Of a stretch of DNA of 20,241 nucleotides, positions 13,807 through 20,241 are shown one piece after another. The stretch's first letter is position 1. Each line of letters begins with the position of its first letter. Made by a program: the position numbers and the translations under genes. The notes under the pieces were generated by a model. It was given only the letters and a program-made list of their open reading frames with translations, was not told the origin of the DNA and searched no databases. Location: the NCBI GenBank assembly GCA_000434635.1, contig HF988139.1, positions 3,295 through 23,535 on the forward strand. The letters are read 5' to 3'. Source of the stretch: Firmicutes bacterium CAG:110 (GTDB lineage Bacteria; Bacillota; Clostridia; Oscillospirales; Oscillospiraceae).

Positions 13807-13971
13807 ATGGCAACACCGTGCAATTCGGCAAGAAGTCTCAGACAGGATTTTTGCCTCAATTCAAAGTTCCGAAGATGGAGGAATACTGTATGTATTCCCC
13901 ATCTTCGGAACTGCAGAAGTGGGGCAAAAAGACGGCTGAGACTCGCAGATGCAATTGTGCGGTGCTGCCAT
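13807..13971. repeat. Long imperfect palindrome, possible structured RNA or mobile palindromic element
   Basis: Nested arms pair along nearly the whole stretch: 13807-13812 with 13966-13971; 13814-13825 with 13953-13964 (two G-T wobbles); 13834-13841 with 13936-13943; 13848-13855 with 13923-13930; 13865-13878 with 13899-13912; and 13880-13886 with 13892-13898, with one bulged A (13879) and a TGTAT loop. That is about 55 paired positions, separated by internal loops. The two wobble pairs form only in plus-strand RNA. It lies between the isomerase terminator and the aldolase promoter. I see no protein-coding gene on either strand that explains it. Confidence 0.8.
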
Positions 13972-13976
13972 ATGAG

Positions 13977-14008
13977 AAACACCGCCGCTTTTCAGCAGCG
14001 GTGTTTTT
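13977..14008. terminator. Terminator after the isomerase gene, possibly bidirectional
   Basis: A 9-bp stem (13977-13985 with 13998-14006) is extended by a 3-bp inner stem (13987-13989 with 13994-13996, loop TTTC). It starts 5 bases past the isomerase stop. On the minus strand it is followed by TTTCTC; on the plus strand by TTTTT, so it could also end a transcript of the palindrome at 13807-13971. Confidence 0.8.
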
Positions 14009-14012
14009 ACGC

Positions 14013-15404
14013 TTAGTCGAGGCCGTCAAAGGTCAGACCGGGTACGTACTTGCAGAATTCCCGGATGGAATCCGTCAGGCTGCCCTCGATCTCGGACATG
14101 TGATGGATGTAGGGGCCTTCGATGAGCTTGCGCTCCACCCCGGGCAGATCCTTGAACTTGCCCCACATATAGGAGCCGAAGGTATAGGGGCCTTCCGCGC
14201 TGTCGCACTCGCAGACGGCAATGGAATAGTTGCCGTGATCCTGATCGATCCGCGCCACGGTGAAATGGCCGTCCTCCACCTGCATCCACTGACGCATGTT
14301 GACCATCTTCGCGCCGGTACCATGCTTTTTCAGGGAATAGGCAAAGGGGCCGCAGTGCCACAGCAGCTCCACATTCCGATCGCTGGGGTGACGGGTGGTG
14401 AATTCGCCAAGGAAGGGCTTCTTCTGTCCCAGAGTCAGGCTCTTCAGCACAACCTGCGTCAGGGTCGCGTGCATGTCGCTCTCGCAGCCGATGATATAGC
14501 CCATGTCCGCGAGCAAGGGATAGGCAGCGCAGGGCATAGCACCCACCATCAGCTGCATGGCAGTCCAGCACTCCGCGGAAACGGCGGTCACGTTGTACTC
14601 TTCAAAAATTTCCTCATACAGCAGCACGAAAGCATACACCTTGTCCAGCACCGGCTCGGACAGGTCGTCGATCTCGTACATCTGGCGCAGCTTGGCAACA
14701 CCTTCAGCCAGCTCGTCCTTCCGGGTCTCCAGAATCCGGTTATACTTGTCCTGAATCACGGCCAGATTGACGGGGATGACATGGATGTCGAACTTGTCCA
14801 TCAGGTCGCTCTCGTTGAAGATCACGGAGCAGAAGGGCTTGGGACGCATACCCACCTGCGCAACACGCATACCCTTAAAGTTCTTCACCGCGCAGGCCAC
14901 GCCCACGAACCGCAGGAAGCCCTCGGTGAAAATCGGGTCTTCAATGCGGCAGTTTTCGATGTAAGTAAAGGGAACGTTCATTCTCTGCAGCTGACGGCTC
15001 ATGCCGAACAGGCCGCACTGGGAATCGGTATACCGGGTGCCGTCCGCCTCAAACACGGTGTCCTGAGGGCCCCACAGGAGCACGGGCTTGCCGATGGCCT
15101 TGGCCACCGCGCCGGCCACTTCCTCATTGCCGAAGTTGCCGTTGATCAGGAATACCGCGTCCACCTTCTCCGCCTGAAAGCGCTCGATAACGGCGTCCAC
15201 GTCCTTGTCGCTGTAGAGAACATCCACGGCGTTGATTCCCTTCAGATCCACGAAGGAAACGTTCTCGGAAGTGAAATGCTCCTCGATATAGGCTACCGCT
15301 GCGGCGCAGCGCTCCTCCGCCTTTTCCCAGTTAAAGATACCGGGGCGGGGCGTAACGTCTCTGCGAATGGGAACCAGGCCGACCTTGACATGATAGTTTA
15401 GCAT
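14013..15404 (-). CDS. L-fucose/L-arabinose isomerase-fold sugar isomerase
   Basis: 463 residues from ATG at 15404 with GGAGG 8 bases upstream. The length matches the shorter COG2407-type relatives rather than classic FucI (about 590) or AraA (about 500). Candidate metal ligands in family-like contexts: SAECW (Glu278), CESDMHATLT (Glu308/Asp310), LLWHCGPFA (His350) and YIHHMSEIEG (His434/435). Members use Mn2+ to interconvert aldoses and ketoses in the cytoplasm. I infer it makes the ketose that the PfkB kinase phosphorylates. It has its own leader (15405-15542) and terminator and lies downstream of the histidine kinase gene with no terminator between, so it may be both read through from, and controlled by, that system. 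The sugar is unknown. Confidence 0.9.
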   Translation of the reverse strand: MLNYHVKVGLVPIRRDVTPRPGIFNWEKAEERCAAAVAYIEEHFTSENVSFVDLKGINAVDVLYSDKDVDAVIERFQAEKVDAVFLINGNFGNEEVAGAVAKAIGKPVLLWGPQDTVFEADGTRYTDSQCGLFGMSRQLQRMNVPFTYIENCRIEDPIFTEGFLRFVGVACAVKNFKGMRVAQVGMRPKPFCSVIFNESDLMDKFDIHVIPVNLAVIQDKYNRILETRKDELAEGVAKLRQMYEIDDLSEPVLDKVYAFVLLYEEIFEEYNVTAVSAECWTAMQLMVGAMPCAAYPLLADMGYIIGCESDMHATLTQVVLKSLTLGQKKPFLGEFTTRHPSDRNVELLWHCGPFAYSLKKHGTGAKMVNMRQWMQVEDGHFTVARIDQDHGNYSIAVCECDSAEGPYTFGSYMWGKFKDLPGVERKLIEGPYIHHMSEIEGSLTDSIREFCKYVPGLTFDGLD

Positions 15405-15542
15405 GGCGAAACCTCCATAATATACGAAAAAGTTTATTTTTTCACGCCTGTTATTATATTATACTACCAAAGCTTTTTTACACCATTCACCAAACTTACG
15501 CTTTTTCCTGAAAGCATCTGATTTGGTATATATGCAGCTCTA
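15405..15542 (-). promoter_or_regulatory. Leader and probable promoter of the isomerase gene
   Basis: On the minus strand an AT-rich stretch holds overlapping TATAAT boxes around 15454-15464, without a good -35, which suggests a need for an activator. Upstream, ACCAAA is repeated on the plus strand at 15466-15471 and 15489-15494, each followed within a few bases by GC and a T-run, and an inverted copy (ATTTGGTA) lies at 15521-15528. Such repeats could bind the AraC-type response regulator. No terminator for the kinase gene is seen. Confidence 0.4.
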
Positions 15543-17333
15543 TCACCACAACTCGTCCAAGTCGCTCCAGTCGTCCATCTGCTCCAGCTCCCACAGACTG
15601 TCCGGCTCTGAATAGGTGAAGGGAATTTCGATCGTGACCTTCACGCCGCCGGCGGTGCGGTTCCGGAATGAAATGCTGCTCTTGTCCCCGTAGATCAGCT
15701 TCAGGCGCTGGCGGACGTTCGCCATGCCGATGCCGGAGCTGCTGCTTTCCGCAGTCTCGCCCTTCTCCAGCTTTTCCATCTGCTCCTGCGTCAGCCCTTT
15801 TCCGTTGTCCCGGATGGTAATGAGCAGCTTTCCGTCCTGCGTGTAGGCGTGCACCCGGATCTCAGAGTCCTCCTCCTGAGACCGCAGACCGTATTTCAGG
15901 GAATTCTCCACCACCGGCTGTAAAATCATGGTGGGGATCATGGCATTGCGCGCCGTCTCCCGGGCGGAGAAAACGGTTTTCAGATGGTCGCCGTGCATGA
16001 ACTGATAAATGCGGGTATAGTCCTGCAACCGGTCGAATTCCTGCTGGACTGTAATAAACTGGTCGGTGGTGCTTTGGGTGATGTTGCGGAAATACCGGCT
16101 GATCGTCTGAACAATGTCGATCATTTCCGTTTCTCCCTTGATTTTCGCCATGGAGCTGATCACTTCCAGCGCGTTGTAAATGAAGTGGGGTCTGATCTGG
16201 GTCTCCAGTGCGCGGTATTTGTATTCCAGAACCTGCAATTCCGCGTTGCTCCGCATCCGTTCCTTTTCCACCAGCTCCGCCATCAGCTCTGAGATTCTCT
16301 GGCTCATGTCGTTGAAGGCAAGGGCCAGCTGACTGATATCGTCGGCATCCGTCACCTCAATGCGGGAATCAAAATTGCCGTTGGCAACCTCCTTCATGGA
16401 TTCCTTGATCTCGCCCAGCTTCTTCAGCACGGATCTTGTCAGGATATACACCAGAGCCATGCCCGCCAGAAGTCCCAGCGCGCCCAGTGCGATGCCGTTC
16501 TGCATGATCTGGCGGCAGCCGGTTCGATAAGATTGGGTAGAGCAGATCACAATGACCGACCACTGGCTGCCCGCCACTGACACCGCAAAATACTCGCCGC
16601 CCGACCAGTTATTCTTGCTGGAAAGGGCCCCGGCCTGCGCGTCCGCTATCACTTCATCCGTCATTCCCTCCGGCAGCTCCGTGCCGGTATAGGTCAGGAA
16701 ATCCCCGTTCTTATCCAGAAACAGGAAGCCGGTATTCTCCGAAGCGCTGCTCGCCGCGAAAAATGGCTGGCGAATGTGCAGCACAATAACACCCATATGC
16801 CGCAGGGGCTGGGTGTCGTAAACATCCCGCAGCAAATACACATGGCCGCTGTCCATGCGGATCCATTGACAGGAACCCAACGTATTTTCCTGATGTTCTT
16901 CCAGAATGGTGCGGCAGTCCGCCTCGATCTGACTGCGCTGCTCAGTGGGCATATCATTGCGGAAGTCCGTACTGATCAGCTGCCTCTGAGAATTCCGCGT
17001 CATGATGTAATCATAGGAGGTCGCGCTGCTGATCATGGTCGCGAGAGTATATTTCTGAACGGCATAGGTCGCGCTGCCGCTCATATTTTTCGGCACCTCA
17101 CGGGAGATCATGGCGACATAGCAGCTGTTCTCTATATCCTCAAGGGTCTGGGTAAAGTTCAAAATTACCTGCTCTGCCAGATTTTCCATATCCTCCAGAC
17201 TTTTTTCTTCCAGAAGGCGGAAGGAGGAATAGCTCTGCCGAATCGTGATCACGCCGATGGTCAGCGACAGCACCAGAAAGAAAATCAGGGTCAGCTTGGC
17301 AGAAAAACGCAGATCCTTCCACGCCTGAATCAT
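15543..17333 (-). CDS. Sensor histidine kinase, YesM type
   Basis: 596 residues from ATG at 17333, which overlaps the response-regulator stop by four bases (ATGA) and has GGAG 7 bases upstream; ATG at 17351 lacks a ribosome site. Order: membrane segment about 13-33, extracytoplasmic sensor about 34-275, second membrane segment about 280-300, HAMP about 300-352, then a His_kinase domain with phospho-acceptor His383 in QIRPHFIYNALE. The ATPase domain has N-box PVVENSLKYG (473-482), DNGKGL (509-514) and GIGMANV (534-540). The last 22 residues are an extra acidic, Trp-rich tail. In this family the kinase responds to extracellular sugars and phosphorylates the paired AraC-type regulator. Confidence 0.94.
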   Translation of the reverse strand: MIQAWKDLRFSAKLTLIFFLVLSLTIGVITIRQSYSSFRLLEEKSLEDMENLAEQVILNFTQTLEDIENSCYVAMISREVPKNMSGSATYAVQKYTLATMISSATSYDYIMTRNSQRQLISTDFRNDMPTEQRSQIEADCRTILEEHQENTLGSCQWIRMDSGHVYLLRDVYDTQPLRHMGVIVLHIRQPFFAASSASENTGFLFLDKNGDFLTYTGTELPEGMTDEVIADAQAGALSSKNNWSGGEYFAVSVAGSQWSVIVICSTQSYRTGCRQIMQNGIALGALGLLAGMALVYILTRSVLKKLGEIKESMKEVANGNFDSRIEVTDADDISQLALAFNDMSQRISELMAELVEKERMRSNAELQVLEYKYRALETQIRPHFIYNALEVISSMAKIKGETEMIDIVQTISRYFRNITQSTTDQFITVQQEFDRLQDYTRIYQFMHGDHLKTVFSARETARNAMIPTMILQPVVENSLKYGLRSQEEDSEIRVHAYTQDGKLLITIRDNGKGLTQEQMEKLEKGETAESSSSGIGMANVRQRLKLIYGDKSSISFRNRTAGGVKVTIEIPFTYSEPDSLWELEQMDDWSDLDELW

Positions 17334-18844
17334 AGCTGTTCTCCGTTCCATTTCTGAAAACGATACTCCGACGGACTCATATGCTCAATTCGTTTGAAAA
17401 CGTTGTAGAAGCTGATGTAATTTTCATATCCCACGGCGTAGGCCACATCCTCCACCCGCATACGGGTATCGTTCAGCATCTGCTTGGCCACGGTCATTTT
17501 CGCCTCGATCACGTGCTGGCGGTAGGTCTTGCCGGTCTCCTTGTGAATGATGCAGGAAAGATAGTTGGGCGATACGTAGAACTTCTTTGCCACCTCTTCC
17601 AGCACCAGTCCGTCGGTGATGTGTCCGCGGATATATTCCAGCACGTTGCGAACCAGATTGGAGCGGTGGTTCTGGCCCGACGTATTTCTGTTGGCTTCCT
17701 CCAGAAACCGGAGAAGCCAGTCTCTGGCCTCCTGCTCCCGGGTGATCTTGGTGATGTCGTAGACGATCATGTCCGCTTCTTCCGTCCACTGATGCTGTTC
17801 CAGCTTGCTGCGGATCACCTTGGTACACAGCAGCCACAATGTGGTTCGGATAATGCGGATATTTCCGCCGCTCTTTTTCAGAATCATGCTCCACAGCCGT
17901 TCCGGGTCGATGTCGGTAATGTGCTGGGCGATCTTCTCGCAGACCTGATCCAGCTCCTCGATCCGGGTATGCTTCAGCGCGTCGCCTTCCAAGTCGTAGG
18001 CAAACTCCACCCTCGCCGTTCTTCCATTGATGTCATGGCGCAGCAGCGCACAGCGGCACTCCTGATAGGCGACGTAAAAATCCTCCGGGCGGCTGTACAG
18101 GTTGCTGACGGCCACGGTCAGTCCAAGGAAATTCTCCTGCAATGTCGCGGCAATGCTTCTGGCCGTGCTCTGCCAGTGGCCGCTCTCCCCTGTCATCGCG
18201 CAGAGCATGACCAGCTGGTGATTGAGTACCGCATTGAGTATCTCCACATTTTCCGGAAACGTCATAAACTCCATCCGGGAGATCGGCTCCGTGACATGGC
18301 TCTCCGTTTCCGCGATCATGAAAAAGTAATTCTGGGGAATACCGGTCACAAAACCGGAAAAAGCGTGGGCGATGTCCTCCATGGAGCCGGCGGTCAGGGC
18401 GGACAGGAACCGGGCGCGCCGGAGGATTGTCTGCTCCTTCGCCTGCTTTTCGATCTTGCTGTTCTCCCGGTCCATGCTCTGCACCGCCCGGTCAAGAGAC
18501 TGGATCAGGTCTTCATTTTTCACGGGCTTCATCAGAAAATCAAAGGCAGACAGGCGGATGGCTCTGGCCGCGTACTCGATTTTGTCGTAAGCGGTAATGA
18601 AAATGACTCTGGAACTGGCCAGTTCATTTTTCATCTGCTCCAGCATGGTCAGGCCGTCCATCTCCGGCATCTGGATATCGCTGATGAGGATGTCCGGATG
18701 GAGGGAGCGGATCATCTGACAGCCCTGAATGCCATTGGACGCGCACCCCACAAGCTCCAGATCATGCTCCGCCCAGGGGATGGTCTTTTCCATGGATTCC
18801 AGCGCCAGCTGATTGTCGTCGATCAACAAAACACGATAGCTCAT
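17330..18844 (-). CDS. AraC-type response regulator, YesN type
   Basis: 504 residues from ATG at 18844; the ribosome site GAGG is about 11 bases away. The receiver domain (1-120) has the acidic pair Asp9/Asp10, phospho-acceptor Asp56 (ILISDIQMPEMDG), Thr84 and Lys106. A middle region (about 130-390) lacks a recognisable motif by eye. The C-terminal AraC DNA-binding domain (about 400-500) has two helix-turn-helix units (LVLEEVAKKFYVSPNYLSCI and MRVEDVAYAVGYENYISFYN). Its gene overlaps the kinase gene, so they are a cognate pair. Likely targets are the isomerase leader or sugar genes nearby; this is inference. Confidence 0.94.
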   Translation of the reverse strand: MSYRVLLIDDNQLALESMEKTIPWAEHDLELVGCASNGIQGCQMIRSLHPDILISDIQMPEMDGLTMLEQMKNELASSRVIFITAYDKIEYAARAIRLSAFDFLMKPVKNEDLIQSLDRAVQSMDRENSKIEKQAKEQTILRRARFLSALTAGSMEDIAHAFSGFVTGIPQNYFFMIAETESHVTEPISRMEFMTFPENVEILNAVLNHQLVMLCAMTGESGHWQSTARSIAATLQENFLGLTVAVSNLYSRPEDFYVAYQECRCALLRHDINGRTARVEFAYDLEGDALKHTRIEELDQVCEKIAQHITDIDPERLWSMILKKSGGNIRIIRTTLWLLCTKVIRSKLEQHQWTEEADMIVYDITKITREQEARDWLLRFLEEANRNTSGQNHRSNLVRNVLEYIRGHITDGLVLEEVAKKFYVSPNYLSCIIHKETGKTYRQHVIEAKMTVAKQMLNDTRMRVEDVAYAVGYENYISFYNVFKRIEHMSPSEYRFQKWNGEQL

Positions 18845-18874
18845 TATCTCATCTTCCTCATCCGTTGGATTTTC

Positions 18875-19387
18875 TTAGCGAAGCATGTCAAGCAGCGCTG
18901 CCTTTTCCGGGAAGGCATAAACGCCAAAATCTTCCAGTTCAGCGCAGTCCAGCTGGCGCAGCATATCGTAATCCCGGAACGTACCATAGCGCTGTAAGCG
19001 TTCTGCCTGCCGCATCAGTTCTTCCGCGTCCGAAAGAAACAGATCCGTAGTCCCTGCCTGAATCTCCGAGGCCAGATGCACGGCCGCGGCGGCATAATCG
19101 TCCGCGCTGCCGCCGGAATAGCCCATTCCGTCGTAGGCGTACACATTCACTTCCACGTCCGTAACGCCGTCCTGGTTCCGGTCTCCCCAGAGGGTCTCAA
19201 ACAGCGTCCTTATCTTCTCGACCGTTTCCTCCGGCACCTGAGAGGTGGTCACAATGCTGACCACGCCGTCCGGCTGACGCCGCTGCCCCAATTCTCCTAT
19301 GAAATTCGCCGCAACCAGAATCACCAGCGCGGCGGCCAGAATATACCACTTGTAATAGTACCAGATGTGTTCCAGTTTCTTTTTCAT
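18875..19387 (-). CDS. Membrane-anchored extracytoplasmic protein of unknown function
   Basis: 170 residues from ATG at 19387, which overlaps the stop of the YesL-like gene by four bases. A basic, Tyr/Trp-rich N-terminus is followed by one membrane segment (about 15-31, no lipobox), so the rest should lie outside the membrane. Residues 69-80 (DRNQDGVTDVEV) resemble an EF-hand or dockerin-type calcium loop. The tail (TTDLFLSDAEELMRQAERLQ and later) recalls a fragment of solute-binding proteins. I do not recognise a named family. Position between a DUF624 protein and a YesN regulator suggests a role in sugar sensing, perhaps presenting a ligand to the kinase. Confidence 0.78.
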   Translation of the reverse strand: MKKKLEHIWYYYKWYILAAALVILVAANFIGELGQRRQPDGVVSIVTTSQVPEETVEKIRTLFETLWGDRNQDGVTDVEVNVYAYDGMGYSGGSADDYAAAAVHLASEIQAGTTDLFLSDAEELMRQAERLQRYGTFRDYDMLRQLDCAELEDFGVYAFPEKAALLDMLR

Positions 19388-20121
19388 TCCGGCTCTCCCG
19401 TCAGAAACAGTCGGGAAAACACCGGCGCGAAAATGACATTCGCCGTCATGACCCCGATGGCCACCCAGCCCGCCAGCAATATGTACGCCGCCAGACCGTA
19501 GTAGATCACGGGAACCAGAAGCATTCCGACCCACACCGCGATGGCAAAGAAGGCGCGCAGTTTCCCGGCAAAAATCAGAAGCGCCGCGTTTTTCAGCTGT
19601 GTGCCAAAGGGCAGCTCCAGCATGGCGATCTGCTGATAGCCGAACAGGGTAAGCCCCGTCAGGAAATACGCCGCAAGCAGCATCATCAGAAGATATCCCA
19701 CAGACATGCCGCCGTCCACCGCGACCACCATATACGCCCCGTAAGCCAGCACCGACCACAGCACGCCGAGAATCAGGCCGAGGAGCATGGAGGGCTTCCA
19801 CTCCTGCTTCCACGCATTGATGAATTCGTCCTTCACCCACACCGGCATTCTGTGAACCAGCCGCGCGCAGACACTGTGCAGTCCGGTCTGACAGGGGGAC
19901 GCCAGCACAAAAAGTGCCAGCCCCACCACCCAGAAAACAACATCGCCGGTCTGTATCAGAAGATAAATAAAATAGGCGCAGGGCAGCAGACTGAGAACCG
20001 CTATGGCGTTTGCGCCGAACAGCTTCAGATAATGCTTCTGTAAAATCTGAAACCACAGGAGCAGTCCCGTCTGTTCTTCTTCCGGCGGAATGTTCCAGAA
20101 TTTCCTTTTTTTGGCAGTCAA
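19384..20121 (-). CDS. DUF624/YesL-like integral membrane protein
   Basis: 245 residues from TTG at 20121, 10 bases after GGAGG; no ATG or GTG start fits. Five to six hydrophobic segments are visible. A characteristic stretch after the second segment (SPCQTGLHSVCARLVHRMPV, then VKDEFINAWKQEWKPS) matches the YesL pattern. YesL proteins are commonly encoded with YesM/YesN systems and sugar transporters, but their function is not established. It is somewhat longer than typical members (about 210). First gene of a four-gene operon (YesL-like, extracytoplasmic protein, regulator, kinase). Confidence 0.82.
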   Translation of the reverse strand: MTAKKRKFWNIPPEEEQTGLLLWFQILQKHYLKLFGANAIAVLSLLPCAYFIYLLIQTGDVVFWVVGLALFVLASPCQTGLHSVCARLVHRMPVWVKDEFINAWKQEWKPSMLLGLILGVLWSVLAYGAYMVVAVDGGMSVGYLLMMLLAAYFLTGLTLFGYQQIAMLELPFGTQLKNAALLIFAGKLRAFFAIAVWVGMLLVPVIYYGLAAYILLAGWVAIGVMTANVIFAPVFSRLFLTGEPE

Positions 20122-20147
20122 AACGGCACGCCCTCCTTTTTTGTAGT

Positions 20148-20176
20148 ATTATAACAGAATTGGTCGGCATCCGCAA
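20148..20176 (-). promoter_or_regulatory. Promoter of the YesL-like / two-component operon
   Basis: On the minus strand, -35 TTGCGG (20171-20176), a 17-base spacer and a perfect -10 TATAAT (20148-20153). The predicted leader is about 20 bases, containing AAGGAGG. Confidence 0.75.
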
Positions 20177-20211
20177 CGTATTTTTTACTTTCCTTACATT
20201 TCCTCTTATGG

Positions 20212-20241
20212 AAAACACCGGCCTCAGGCTTTCCTGAGGCC
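20212..20241. terminator. Terminator hairpin at the right edge, partly outside the window
   Basis: A 9-bp stem GGCCTCAGG/CCTGAGGCC (20220-20228 with 20233-20241, loop CTTT) reaches the window end. The left flank AAAACACC suggests the stem continues beyond the edge, giving a minus-strand tail GGTGTTTTCC. It likely ends an upstream gene outside the window. Confidence 0.65.

Noticed and set aside
13865..13912. Reading the inner stem of the palindrome as a simple terminator
   Set aside because: It lacks a following T-run on both strands, and a separate terminator is present at 13977-14008.
13791..15401. Plus-strand open frame of 536 codons across the isomerase gene
   Set aside because: It mirrors the isomerase gene, whose protein has clear family motifs and a good ribosome site. 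The frame is a by-product of codon bias; its composition (many His, Gln, Val, Leu) is typical of antisense shadows.
17381..18997. Plus-strand open frame of 538 codons across the response regulator
   Set aside because: It lies opposite a well-supported AraC-type response regulator and has no recognisable domain or ribosome site.
18875..20218. Minus-strand open frame of 447 codons spanning the region right of the regulator
   Set aside because: Only its last 170 codons are a plausible gene, with a start overlapping the YesL-like stop. The earlier part is out of frame with the hydrophobic YesL-like protein, which fits better.
1..20241. CRISPR arrays, tRNA or rRNA genes, insertion sequences, toxin-antitoxin or phage genes
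   Set aside because: I saw no regularly spaced repeats, tRNA-like cloverleaf, transposase, integrase or phage motifs on either strand.

Overview
The window suggests a Gram-positive anaerobe of the class Clostridia, probably a gut Oscillospiraceae or Lachnospiraceae relative. The basis is moderately GC-rich, tightly packed genes, strong AGGAGG ribosome binding sites, a lipoprotein-type sugar-binding protein (lipobox LAGC), a YesM/YesN-type two-component pair and several regulators typical of gut carbohydrate loci. This placement is inferred from style; no rRNA or marker gene is present. All genes but one lie on the minus strand, so the text reads right to left for transcription.

Layout by increasing coordinate: (1) <1-2259, an FAD-linked oxidase and a truncated iron-sulfur partner, with a promoter at 2351-2379 flanked by palindromic operators. 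(2) 2454-3308, an RpiR-family regulator. (3) 3425-8198, a four-gene operon: sugar-binding lipoprotein, double ATPase, permease and a phosphomannose-isomerase-like cupin, closed by a strong terminator. (4) 8392-9402, a LacI-family regulator; matching palindromes lie in front of it and of the transport operon. (5) 9508-10339, a divergent pair of small unknown genes. (6) 10427-13635, a second operon: class II aldolase, PfkB kinase, an unknown (DUF4867-like) protein and a NagB-like deaminase/isomerase. (7) 13807-13971, a long imperfect palindrome of unknown nature. (8) 14013-15404, a FucI/AraA-fold sugar isomerase. (9) 15543-20121, a DUF624/YesL-like membrane protein, a membrane-anchored extracytoplasmic protein, a response regulator and a histidine kinase.

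Together the genes look like a catabolic locus for a sugar or sugar derivative I cannot name: ABC import, aldose-ketose isomerisation, PfkB phosphorylation, aldol cleavage, phospho-sugar isomerase/deaminase side reactions, and a flavin/Fe-S oxidase for an oxidative step. Control appears split. The LacI-type palindrome marks transport and its own gene. A HexR-like palindrome, probably bound by the local RpiR protein, marks both the oxidase and aldolase promoters with an almost identical three-site geometry. The two-component system may act on the isomerase.

The most interesting signals are the duplicated three-operator promoter architecture 11 kb apart, the roughly 165-base near-continuous palindrome at 13807-13971, and active-site changes in the NagB-like and ManA-like enzymes that point to an unusual substrate.
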